19,502 nt of DNA, taken from DATBDE01 sp036270095. GTDB taxonomy: Bacteria; Actinomycetota; Thermoleophilia; Solirubrobacterales; Solirubrobacteraceae. A program made the position numbers and the translations under genes. Of the stretch, positions 7,112 to 13,912 are shown in pieces (within the stretch, counting starts at the first letter, position 1; each line of letters begins with the position of its first letter). The notes under the pieces are model-generated. The model saw nothing but the letters and a program-made list of their open reading frames with translations, searched no databases and had not been told where the DNA came from. The stretch lies in contig DATBDE010000091.1 of NCBI GenBank assembly GCA_036270095.1, positions 1 to 19,502 on the forward strand, given 5' to 3'.

Positions 7112-7936
7112 TCAGAGGGGCTCCACCAGGAGGGAGAGGTCGAGGGCGGGAGCGGAGTGCGTCAGGGCACCGAGCGATATCCAGTGTACGCCGCTCTCCG
7201 CGTACTCCCGGACGTTGTCCAGGGTGATCCCGCCGCTGGCCTCGAGCTCGGCGCGGTCGCCGACGTGCTCCACGATGGCCCGCATCTGCTCGGGTGTCAT
7301 GTTGTCGAGCAGCAGACGGGTAGCCCCGGCCTGCAGCGCCTCGTCCACCTCCTCGGGCGTGCGGCACTCGACCTCGAGCCCGAGCGTGGGCGCGGCCGCG
7401 CGGGCGCGCTGCACCGCCGCCGTCACGCCGCCGGCCATGTCGATGTGGTTCTCCTTGATGAGGACGTAGTCGTAGAGCCCGGCCCGGTGGTTGACGCCGC
7501 CCCCGGCCCGGACCGCGGCCTTCTCGAGCACGCGCAGGCCCGGCGTGGTCTTGCGGGTGTCGAGCAGCTGGGCGCGGGTGCCCGAGATCGCGCGCACGCC
7601 GCGCGCGGCGGCGGTGGCGACGCCGGACAGGCGGGCGAGGAAGTTCAGCGCCGTGCGCTCGCCCGTGAGCAGCGCGCGGGCCCGGCCGGTGACGGTGAGG
7701 ACGGGGCCGCCCTCGTCGCGCCAGACGCCCTCGTCGACCTCGCGCTGAAACTGGGCGTCGGGGTCGAGGGCCCGGAACGTGGCCTCCGCGGCGTCGAGGC
7801 CGAAGATCACGCCCGGCGCCTTCTGGACGATGCGGGCGACGGCGCGGGCGACGGCGTCGACCGTGGCCTCGGTGGTGACGTCGCCCGCGCCCACGTCCTC
7901 GGCGAGGGCCTGGTCCACGAGCTGCTCGAGGCTCAT
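7112..7936 (-). CDS. nadC: Nicotinate-nucleotide pyrophosphorylase (carboxylating) NadC
   Basis: NadC (quinolinate phosphoribosyltransferase) converts quinolinate and PRPP to nicotinate mononucleotide, CO2 and pyrophosphate, the step after NadA. The 274-residue length is normal. Family motifs are in order: EDVGAGDVTT near 13, ERTALNFLARLSGVAT near 93, DTRKTTPGLR at 126-135, GGGVNHRAGLYDYVLIKENH at 145-164 and the C-terminal SGGITLDNVREYA and SLGALTHS segments. The Arg, Lys and His residues of the phosphate and quinolinate sites are present. The start overlaps the decarboxylase stop as ATGA, implying coupled translation. No nadB (aspartate oxidase) is in this cluster, so iminoaspartate must be supplied from elsewhere. 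Confidence 0.97.
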   Translation of the reverse strand: MSLEQLVDQALAEDVGAGDVTTEATVDAVARAVARIVQKAPGVIFGLDAAEATFRALDPDAQFQREVDEGVWRDEGGPVLTVTGRARALLTGERTALNFLARLSGVATAAARGVRAISGTRAQLLDTRKTTPGLRVLEKAAVRAGGGVNHRAGLYDYVLIKENHIDMAGGVTAAVQRARAAAPTLGLEVECRTPEEVDEALQAGATRLLLDNMTPEQMRAIVEHVGDRAELEASGGITLDNVREYAESGVHWISLGALTHSAPALDLSLLVEPL

Positions 7937-9465
7937 TCGTGCAGGACGTAGACGGTCTTGAACGCGGGGTCGCTCGCGCCGTGCAGGCGCGCGCCGACGT
8001 CGACGAGCTCGCGTAGGTAGTCGACGACCTCGGCCGTGATGCGGTCGCCGGGCAGCAGCGCGGGGATGCCGGGCGGGTAGCCGGCGATCGCCTCGCAGGA
8101 GACACGGCCGACCGCCTCGGCCACCGGCACCGCCACAGCCTCGCCCAGGAAGGCGTCGCGCGGCCGGACCATGGCCACGCCCGCCGGGGCAGTGGGGGCG
8201 CGGATGACCGGCTCGGCCTCGGCCGGGCGACTGATACGGCGCACGATGACCTCGAAGTCGTGGGCGAAGCGCTCGAGCGCCACCACGGGCTGGTCGAGCC
8301 CGAGCACGAGCACGATCACGGCGTGGGCGGCGAGCTCGACCTTGACGTCGTAGGCGGCGACCAGCGCCGCGGCGACCTCATAGCCGGTCCGGCCGGTGCC
8401 GCGCACGTCGATGACGACGCGCAGCGGGTCGCGCGCGGCCACGCCGGGGGCGCCGACCACGTCGTCGCCGAGCACGCGAACGCCGGGGACGGCGTCGATG
8501 GCTGCGACGGCCAGGCTCGCGGCGTGCAGCGTGCGCTCGAGCAGCGCCTCGCCGTGGACGGCGAGCTGGCGGCGGGCGGCGTCCAGCGAGCCCAGCAGCA
8601 GCGCGCTCGGGCTGGTCGAGCGCACGAGGCGCACCGCGCGCCCCAGCCCTTCGGAGTCGATGCGGCTGTCGCGAGCCACGTGCAGCATCGCGCTCTGGGT
8701 CAGCGAGCCGACGATCTTGTGGGTCGAGGTCAGGATGGCGTCGGCGCCGAGGGCCACCGCGCTGGGCGGCACGCCGGGATGGAAGCCGAAGTGCGGCCCC
8801 CAGGCCTGGTCGACGACGAGGGCGGCGCCGGCCGCGTGCGCGACCTCGGCCAGCCCGGCCACGTCGGCGGCGATGCCGTAGTAGGTGGGCGAGACGACGA
8901 AGGCGGTCTTCGCGTCGGGGGCGAGCTCGAGCGTGGCGCGCAGCGCCTCGGGCGTGACGCCGTGGGCCATGCCCAGCTCCTCCTCGACCTGCGGGCCCAC
9001 GAACGCGGGCATCCCGCCCGAGAGCACGAGGCCGTCGATCAGGGACGCGTGCGAATTGCGCTGCACGACGACGCAGCGCCCCGGGCCGGCCAGGGCGAGG
9101 CAGAGCGCATGGTTGCCTTGGGTGGCACCGTTGGTCAGGAACCAGGTGCGCCCGGCGCCGTACGCGGCCGCCGCCAGCGCCTCGGCGCGGTCGTAGGGCG
9201 TGGGGCCGGGGCCGATGTCGATGCCCTCGATGTCCTGGGGCAGGTCGAGCGCCAGCGCGTCGTCGCCGATGGCGTGGCGCAGCCCGGGATCGGCGCCGGG
9301 GCCGCCCTTGTGGCCGGGGACGTGGAAGCGGGTGGAGCCACGGAAGCCGACGGAGACGAGGGCGTCCAGGTAGGGCGCGGAGGGCTGGTCCAGCTCCAGC
9401 GCCTCGGCCCGGGCGGCCAGGACCTCGGCGCCCTCCCCCGGGTTGCGGGCGCCGGCCGCGCTCAT
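7933..9465 (-). CDS. Orn/Lys/Arg decarboxylase family protein (PLP-dependent)
   Basis: A 510-residue fold-type I PLP enzyme of the shorter SpeA/YaaO-like group, without the N-terminal wing domain of enterobacterial enzymes. The substrate-side motif FHVPGHKGG is at 48-56. GATQGNHA near 114 fits the PLP phosphate site, Asp219 in VVDQAWGPHFGFHP fits the residue pairing with the PLP ring nitrogen, and Lys250 in STHKIVGSLTQSA is the probable Schiff-base lysine. The usual DE-A-(H/W)-G is DQAWG here. The C-terminal domain ends with AIAGYPPGIPALLPGD, typical of the family. Substrate (arginine, lysine or ornithine) cannot be told from sequence. The ATG overlaps the prfB stop as ATGA and the stop overlaps nadC as ATGA, placing it firmly inside the operon. 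Confidence 0.9.
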   Translation of the reverse strand: MSAAGARNPGEGAEVLAARAEALELDQPSAPYLDALVSVGFRGSTRFHVPGHKGGPGADPGLRHAIGDDALALDLPQDIEGIDIGPGPTPYDRAEALAAAAYGAGRTWFLTNGATQGNHALCLALAGPGRCVVVQRNSHASLIDGLVLSGGMPAFVGPQVEEELGMAHGVTPEALRATLELAPDAKTAFVVSPTYYGIAADVAGLAEVAHAAGAALVVDQAWGPHFGFHPGVPPSAVALGADAILTSTHKIVGSLTQSAMLHVARDSRIDSEGLGRAVRLVRSTSPSALLLGSLDAARRQLAVHGEALLERTLHAASLAVAAIDAVPGVRVLGDDVVGAPGVAARDPLRVVIDVRGTGRTGYEVAAALVAAYDVKVELAAHAVIVLVLGLDQPVVALERFAHDFEVIVRRISRPAEAEPVIRAPTAPAGVAMVRPRDAFLGEAVAVPVAEAVGRVSCEAIAGYPPGIPALLPGDRITAEVVDYLRELVDVGARLHGASDPAFKTVYVLHE

Positions 9466-10572
9466 CGCCCGGCCTCCTGGAGCAGGTAGGCGCGCACGAA
9501 GTCGTCGAGGTCGCCGTCGAGCACGCGCTTGGCGTCGCCCACCTCGACGCCGGTGCGCAGGTCCTTGACCTGGGTGTAGGGATGCAGGACGTACGAGCGG
9601 ATCTGCGAGCCGAAGTTCACGTCCTGGGCCTCGCCGCGCTCGCGGGCGATCTCCTCGGCCCGGTCGCGCTCGCGCTGCTCGAGCAGGCGCGAGCGCAGCA
9701 TGGCCATGGCCGTGGCCTTGTTGGCCGACTGCGAGCGCTCGTTCTGGCACTGGACGACGATGCCGCTGGGGCGGTGGGTGATGCGCACGGCCGAGTCGGT
9801 CTTGTTGACGTGCTGGCCGCCGGCGCCCGAGGCGCGGTACGTGTCGACCTGGAGGTCCTCGTCGTCGATCTCGAGATCGCCGGCGTCCTCGACCACCGGG
9901 GAGACCTCGACGCCGGCGAACGACGTCTGGCGCCGGTGGGCGGCGTCGAACGGCGACAGGCGCACGAGCCGGTGCACGCCCTTCTCGGCGCCGAACAAAC
10001 CGTAGGCGTTCTCGCCGCTGGCCCGGAACGTGGCCGACTTGATGCCCGCTTCCTCCCCCGGGCTGGCCTCGAGCAGCTCGACCTTGAAGCCGCGGCGCTC
10101 GGCCCAGCGCATGAGCATGCGCAGGACCATCTCGGCCCAGTCCTGCGCGTCGGTGCCGCCGGCGCCCGCGTTGACGGTCACGAGGGCGTCGCCGGAGTCG
10201 TAGTCGCCCGAGAACAGGCGCTCCTCCTCGAGGTCGGCGAGCTGCGCCTCGACGGCGTCGATCTGCCCGGTCAGCTCGTCGGCGAACTCGGGGTCGTCGG
10301 CGGTGAGCTCGTTCAGGCCCTCGAGGTCGTCGACCTCGGCCTGCAGGGAGCGGAACTGCTCGAGCTTGCGGCTTGCGCGGGCGTGATCCGCTGAGACCTT
10401 GGCCGCGCGCTCCTGGTCGTCCCAGAAGCCGGGCGCGCCCATGGCCCGCTCGAGCTCGGTGACCTGCTGCTCCAGCCCCGCCGGGTCAAAGGTAGTCCGC
10501 GAGCAACGTGAGCTGGTCGCGGATCGCCGCAAGGCGCTGCGGCGTCGGCTCTGACGATGCGGCGGTGGCCAT
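9462..10572 (-). CDS. prfB: Peptide chain release factor 2 with programmed +1 frameshift
   Basis: RF2 recognises UAA and UGA stop codons and triggers peptide release. The product is made from two frames. Codons 1-28 run from ATG 10572 (MATAASSEPTPQRL...) to ADYL and an in-frame TGA at 10486-10488. A +1 slip at CTT TGA C then continues as DPAGLEQQV... to 9462, giving 369 residues, the normal RF2 length. RF2 marks are the SPF tripeptide in HRLVRLSPFDAAHRRQT and the catalytic GGQ in ASGAGGQHVNKTDSAVR. The start is preceded by TACCCT and 7 nt, with no Shine-Dalgarno sequence. It is the first gene of the operon with the decarboxylase, nadC and nadA. A frame extending to 10841 upstream of the slip site is spurious. 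Confidence 0.95.
10485..10491 (-). promoter_or_regulatory. prfB: prfB programmed frameshift site CTT TGA C
   Basis: Minus strand reads GAC TAC CTT TGA CCC. The TGA ends the 28-codon first frame. Slippage of the CTT-reading tRNA by +1 gives GAC and the rest of RF2. In known cases low RF2 slows termination at this UGA and so raises frameshifting (autoregulation). The upstream Shine-Dalgarno-like booster (AGGGGG in Escherichia coli) is poorly kept: GCGGAC lies at that position. Confidence 0.93.
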
Positions 10573-10579
10573 GGCGCTG

Positions 10580-10585
10580 AGGGTA
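10580..10585 (-). promoter_or_regulatory. -10-like TACCCT before prfB
   Basis: Minus-strand TACCCT is followed by 7 nt and the prfB ATG at 10572. The spacing fits a leaderless operon transcript. It overlaps by two bases (TA) a plus-strand hexamer facing the other way at 10584-10589. Confidence 0.45.
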
Positions 10586-10589
10586 ACGT
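10584..10589 (+). promoter_or_regulatory. -10-like TAACGT facing the divergent gene
   Basis: Plus-strand TAACGT is followed by 10 nt and an in-frame ATG at 10600. If used, transcription would begin near 10596, which would exclude the GTG at 10588 and favour ATG 10600. It overlaps the prfB hexamer. Confidence 0.3.
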
Positions 10590-10599
10590 GCGCGTCGCC

Positions 10600-11037
10600 A
10601 TGCTCGGCATCGACCTGCCCCACCGCTTGGTCCTGCGCGCGCTCGACGACCTGCACGCGCTGGCCGAGGCGGCGCGGTCGCTGCCCGACGTCGAGGCGCG
10701 GCTGACGCTGAAGGTCGACGAACTCGAGACGCGCGCCGCCGAGGTGCTGGAGGCCGTGGTGCAGGCCGAGGCGACGCTCGCGGACGGGATCGCCATCGGA
10801 GAGCGTCTGGACGAGCGGACGATCGCCGTTCTGGACCGCACCGACCGGGTCGTCGCGGCCGCCTACGGGGTCACGCAGGCGGCCGAGCACATCACCGAGG
10901 TGCTGCCGTCGCTCGAGGCCTCGGCCGCCGCTGCGACCGTGGTGGCCCAGACCGCCGAGCCGCTGCAGGGCCTCGTCGAGCGCCTGGGGCGCATCGCGGA
11001 CCGGCTGCCGGGCGGCGGTCGTCGCGTCCAGGAATAG
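10600..11037 (+). CDS. Hypothetical helical protein, divergent from prfB
   Basis: The ATG at 10600 gives 145 residues; an in-frame GTG at 10588 would add four. I do not recognise a family. The sequence is almost wholly predicted-helical, rich in Ala, Leu, Glu and Arg with few Gly or Pro until the last 12 residues, and has heptad-like spacing (LTLKVDELETRAAEVLEAVVQAEATL), suggesting a coiled coil or amphipathic helices. There is no signal peptide or TM segment. The prfB start lies only 27 bp away (15 bp if the GTG is used), so the two genes probably share a bidirectional promoter. Third positions are strongly GC-biased, as in the neighbours, which supports it being a real gene. The next gene starts 19 nt after its stop but has its own -10-like site. 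Confidence 0.75.
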   Translation: MLGIDLPHRLVLRALDDLHALAEAARSLPDVEARLTLKVDELETRAAEVLEAVVQAEATLADGIAIGERLDERTIAVLDRTDRVVAAAYGVTQAAEHITEVLPSLEASAAAATVVAQTAEPLQGLVERLGRIADRLPGGGRRVQE

Positions 11038-11042
11038 ATCGC

Positions 11043-11048
11043 TACCCT
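11043..11048 (+). promoter_or_regulatory. -10-like TACCCT before the membrane protein at 11057
   Basis: TACCCT is followed by 8 nt and the GTG at 11057. It is the same hexamer as before prfB, with almost the same spacing, and supports this GTG as the start of a leaderless transcript. Confidence 0.42.
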
Positions 11049-11056
11049 GAGCCGCC

Positions 11057-11881
11057 GTGGCCCAGCGTTCGCCCCAGCAGGGGGGTGAGGGCCTTTCGCT
11101 GCAGACCCTGGTGATCGCCGCTCTGGCCGCCGGGTGCGCCGCGGTGCTGACGTCCTACTTGTGGCAACGGGGGACGTTGATCAGCGCCGCGATGACCCCG
11201 GTGATCGTCGCCGTCGTCAGCGAAGTGCTCAAGCGCCCCGCAACCACCATGCGCCGCGCCGCGCGGACGGCGCGGACCCCGACGCCTGCCCGCCGGGAGC
11301 GCTCCCGCGAGCGCGTGCCGCTCGCCCACGGCGCGGGGGCCGGCTCGCCAGCCGAGGGCCCGTCGCGCGAGCTGCCGGCGCCGCACGAGCCAGCTGCGCC
11401 GATGTCCAGCTACAAGGTGTATCGGTCCGAGGGCGCGGCGCGCCCCCGCTTCGGCCGCATCCACTGGAAGATCGTGTTCGCCACGGCGGGCGCGGCGTTC
11501 GTGATCGCCGTCGCCGCGCTGACGCTGCCCGAGCTGCTCTTCGGCTCGTCGGTGGGCGGGTCGCAGAGCACGACGTTCTTCGGCGGCACGTCGCGGTCGC
11601 ACTCCACGTCGACGAAGGACAAGACCAAGACCGACGAGCAGAAGACGAGGACGGACAAGCAGAAGACCACGACGTCCGATCAGAAGACGACGACCAGCAA
11701 CAAGACCGATACGGCGCCGACGCAGTCCGCGCCGACGCAGTCGACGCCGTCGCAGTCTCCGTCCCTGGCGCCGCAGCAGTCCGCGCCACAGTCGTCGCCG
11801 TCGACGACGCCGACCCCGGCGCCGCAGCAGCAGACGCCGCCGGCCGACCAGCAGCAGCAGGCTCCGGCGCCGTCGGGTTAG
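11057..11881 (+). CDS. Membrane protein with Thr/Lys/Ser/Gln/Pro-rich tail, function unknown
   Basis: A 274-residue protein with two N-terminal hydrophobic helices (about 15-36 and 40-58), a basic Arg/Pro linker (about 60-135) and a third helix at about 137-162 (IVFATAGAAFVIAVAALTLPEL). The tail of about 110 low-complexity residues starts with four imperfect heptads of the type T-x-x-Q-K-T-x and continues into Ser/Pro/Gln-rich sequence. With an internal linker rich in arginine, the tail would lie outside the membrane. No enzyme motif is visible. The GTG start is backed by TACCCT 8 nt upstream. A transposase unit begins 13 bp after the stop. Confidence 0.82.
   Translation: MAQRSPQQGGEGLSLQTLVIAALAAGCAAVLTSYLWQRGTLISAAMTPVIVAVVSEVLKRPATTMRRAARTARTPTPARRERSRERVPLAHGAGAGSPAEGPSRELPAPHEPAAPMSSYKVYRSEGAARPRFGRIHWKIVFATAGAAFVIAVAALTLPELLFGSSVGGSQSTTFFGGTSRSHSTSTKDKTKTDEQKTRTDKQKTTTSDQKTTTSNKTDTAPTQSAPTQSTPSQSPSLAPQQSAPQSSPSTTPTPAPQQQTPPADQQQQAPAPSG
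11630..11692 (+). repeat. Imperfect 21-bp tandem repeats (three copies plus a degenerate fourth)
   Basis: Units at 11630-11650, 11651-11671 and 11672-11692 each encode a heptad like TDEQKTR, TDKQKTT or TSDQKTT; a fourth decayed copy follows to about 11710. They form the start of the membrane protein's tail and are a likely site of copy-number change. Confidence 0.7.
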
Positions 11882-11894
11882 TGGCAGCGCAATA

Positions 11895-11919
11895 GGGGTC
11901 AAGTCTTTCTTTGCCACAT
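11895..11919 (+). repeat. Left terminal inverted repeat of transposase unit
   Basis: This 25-bp sequence begins GGGGTCAAGTC and ends TTGCCACAT. It is identical to the reverse complement of 12795-12819. On the minus strand it encodes the last six residues (MWQRKT) and the TGA stop of the transposase. Confidence 0.9.
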
Positions 11920-12744
11920 CGCCGTTCGCTCCTCGGCTGAGCGAAGCCAACGGCTGACCGTCGAGTAGTGGCAGCCAAGGTGCTCTGCGATCTCCCGCTG
12001 CGCGTAGCCGTGGTCGAAGTAGGCGCTGAGAAGCGCGTTGTCTCGGTCGCAGCCACGGAAGACCTGGCTGAGGTCGGGCCGCGCGGCGAGTCGCTGACGC
12101 TTAGGGATCTCACGGGAGAGCGGCGCAGTTGAGACTGCTGCAGCGACGAATTCGGACTCACCGAGGACAACGTCCGCGACGCCGGACGGCATCGGTCCGG
12201 GACCATCGTCGTCAAACAGGGCGCGGTACGCGCGGAGCGCAGCGTCGGTCTCGTCGGCGATGAGCGTGAGGATCTCGGCGACATCCACGACCTGCCCACT
12301 TGCCAGACCGAGAATCTCTCTGTGACCACTCCAGCGCCAGTTCGCGGGCGCCGAGCAGAGCGACGATTCGACCGGGTTCAGCGCGACGTACCTCAGCGTC
12401 GTCAGAAGGTGCTCGTCCTCCTGTACGAGACGAGAGCCGAAGCGCCCCTGGAACAGGTGCCCAACCCGATCGTGACGCCGGTTGAAGGCCTGGGCGTAGC
12501 CACTGTCGAGCCGCGCCATGCCGCGCGACAGATCGGGCCGCGGCGTGCGAACGACGAGGTGATAGTGGTTGACGAGTAGGCAATAGGCCAGGCACGACCA
12601 GCCACAGAGCCGCTTGACGCGCTTGAAGGTCGCGATGAACTGGGCCCGATCAGTGTCATCTCTGAAGATCGACTCGCGAGCATTTCCGCGATTGAATACG
12701 TGATAGATGCCGTTCTCGACCAGGGGGCGGAGCGGGCGGGCCAT
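11899..12744 (-). CDS. REP-associated tyrosine transposase (TnpA-REP/RAYT, Y1 HUH family)
   Basis: A 281-residue IS200/IS605-related single-strand transposase of the RAYT type. The opening NGIYHVFNRGNARESIFRDD is the family signature. The HUH metal motif is His60-Tyr-His62 (VNHYHLVV). The probable nucleophile is Tyr119 in LRYVALNPVES, by alignment with the YIxxNP motif of Escherichia coli TnpA-REP. HLFQGRFGSRLV near 97-107 is the usual HLFQGRYK-like segment with Phe for Tyr. A C-terminal helix-turn-helix (about 243-267, YAQREIAEHLGCHYSTVSRWL) may bind the ends. All catalytic residues are present, so the gene may be active. The ATG at 12744 was chosen because homology starts there; the frame is open farther upstream into the antisense of the esterase gene. 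The stop lies inside the left inverted repeat. Confidence 0.9.
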   Translation of the reverse strand: MARPLRPLVENGIYHVFNRGNARESIFRDDTDRAQFIATFKRVKRLCGWSCLAYCLLVNHYHLVVRTPRPDLSRGMARLDSGYAQAFNRRHDRVGHLFQGRFGSRLVQEDEHLLTTLRYVALNPVESSLCSAPANWRWSGHREILGLASGQVVDVAEILTLIADETDAALRAYRALFDDDGPGPMPSGVADVVLGESEFVAAAVSTAPLSREIPKRQRLAARPDLSQVFRGCDRDNALLSAYFDHGYAQREIAEHLGCHYSTVSRWLRSAEERTAMWQRKT

Positions 12745-12794
12745 GTGTCGTTCGTAGGCGGGGACCCGTATGGACACGCCCCCACGGCCGCAGC

Positions 12795-12819
12795 ATGTGG
12801 CAAAGAAAGACTTGACCCC
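12795..12819 (+). repeat. Right terminal inverted repeat of transposase unit
   Basis: Perfect inverted copy of 11895-11919. Read on the plus strand it spells a complete seven-codon mini-frame, ATG TGG CAA AGA AAG ACT TGA, which at the other end forms the transposase C-terminus. It ends 8 bp before the esterase stop codon. Confidence 0.9.
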
Positions 12820-12827
12820 GGTGTTGG

Positions 12828-13868
12828 CTACGGCCGCTCGGCCAGGCCCCAGCGCAGCCCTGCCGCCGTCTCCCGCGCCGGGCCGAGGAACCGCTCGCCC
12901 AGCCCCAGCACGCTCGCGAAGCCGTGGCAGTAGCCCCCGAAGCGGCGCAGGGTCGTCGGCACGCCGGCCGTCCGCAAGCGGCGGGCGTACGCCTCGCCCT
13001 CGTCGCGCAGCGGGTCGAACCCCGCCGTGGCGACGTACGCGGGCGCCACGCCCGTCAGGTCCTCGCGCGCGAGCGGTGACGCCCGCGGGTCGCTCGCGGC
13101 GGCGGCGTCGAGCAGGTAGTGGCCGCGGTACCAGCGCATCTCGGCCCGGGTGAGGAAGAAGCCGGTGGCGAAGTGCGCGTAGGACGGCCACTCGCGGGTG
13201 TAGTCGCACACCGGGTAGATCAGGAGCTGGAACGCCGGCGCCGCCTCGTCCTCGGCCGCCAGCTGCGCCACCACCGCGGCCAGGTTGCCGCCGGCGCTGT
13301 CACCGGCCACGGCGATCCGCGCCGGGTCGGCGCCGAGCCCGTCCGCGTTGGCGGCCACGGAGCGGAAGGCTGCCAGCGCATCGTCGACCGCGGCCGGGAA
13401 CGAGTGCTCGGGCGCGAGCCGGTAGTCCACCGCGAGCACGCGCACGCCCGCCTCGCGCGCGAACCAGCGGCACGTCGGGTCGTGCGTGTCGAGGTCGCCC
13501 ACGACGTGCCCGCCGCCGTGGTACCAGACGGCCAGCGGCGAGGGCGTCGGCGCCTCGGGCGGTACGTAGAGCCGCGCCGGGACGCCGCCGGCGTCGACCG
13601 GGCGCACCTCGGCCATCGCCCGCGGACGGCCGCCGGCCACGAGCGCGTCGTGGCGCAGCCGCGCCCGCGCCTCGGGCAACGGGACCGCGTCCACCCCGCC
13701 CGCACGCACGAGCCGCTCGAGCTTGACCAGCGTCTGCACCTCGGGCGCGAGCACGAGCCCGTCGCGCCGGATCCCCGCGCCGAAGGCAAGCCGCTGGACC
13801 GGGCGCGGAAGCCCGACGGCGGCGCGAGCGGTGAGCCGCTCGGCGGCGATTCGCAAGGCCGACAACAT
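12828..13868 (-). CDS. Alpha/beta hydrolase, HSL-type esterase/lipase
   Basis: A 346-residue hydrolase of the bacterial hormone-sensitive-lipase group, which cleaves esters of short to medium acids. The oxyanion-hole motif HGGG is at 117-120 (VWYHGGGHVVGDLD), the nucleophile Ser191 is in GDSAGGNLA, the acid is probably Asp285 in GFDPLRDEG, and His315 is in YCHGFASVLGLG. DYRLAPEHSFPAAVDD near 148 is also typical. No signal peptide is obvious, so it is probably cytoplasmic. The N-terminal cap of about 90 residues is normal for the group. The gene lies 44 bp downstream of a decayed glycosyltransferase on the same strand, and a transposase unit sits 8 bp after its stop. Natural substrate unknown. 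Confidence 0.92.
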   Translation of the reverse strand: MLSALRIAAERLTARAAVGLPRPVQRLAFGAGIRRDGLVLAPEVQTLVKLERLVRAGGVDAVPLPEARARLRHDALVAGGRPRAMAEVRPVDAGGVPARLYVPPEAPTPSPLAVWYHGGGHVVGDLDTHDPTCRWFAREAGVRVLAVDYRLAPEHSFPAAVDDALAAFRSVAANADGLGADPARIAVAGDSAGGNLAAVVAQLAAEDEAAPAFQLLIYPVCDYTREWPSYAHFATGFFLTRAEMRWYRGHYLLDAAAASDPRASPLAREDLTGVAPAYVATAGFDPLRDEGEAYARRLRTAGVPTTLRRFGGYCHGFASVLGLGERFLGPARETAAGLRWGLAERP

Positions 13869-13912
13869 CGCGGAAGCCTGTCAGGCGGGCACAGGCGCCG
13901 CGTCGGCTGCGC

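Larger units (their letters stand above)
11895..12819 (-). mobile_element. REP-associated (Y1/HUH) transposase unit with 25-bp inverted ends
   Basis: A 925-bp unit bounded by perfect 25-bp inverted repeats and containing one transposase gene. Its GC content looks lower than its surroundings, consistent with acquisition. It lies 13 bp past the stop of the plus-strand membrane protein gene and 8 bp from the stop of the minus-strand esterase gene, so it fills what would be a 21-bp convergent gap without damaging either gene. No target duplication is apparent, as expected for single-strand Y1 transposition. Confidence 0.82.

Noticed and set aside
6126..8105. A 659-codon minus frame that includes nadA plus an N-terminal extension
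   Set aside because: The extension overlaps nadC and the decarboxylase out of frame and has no homology; nadA starts at ATG 7109, 2 nt after nadC.
9462..10841. A 459-codon single-frame version of prfB
   Set aside because: Its first part is Arg/Ser-rich shadow sequence antisense to the divergent gene; the real N-terminus (MATAASSEPTP) is in the other frame and joins through the frameshift site.
11899..13209. A longer 436-codon version of the transposase
   Set aside because: Residues before ATG 12744 run through the right inverted repeat and the antisense of the esterase gene; family homology begins at MARPLRP.
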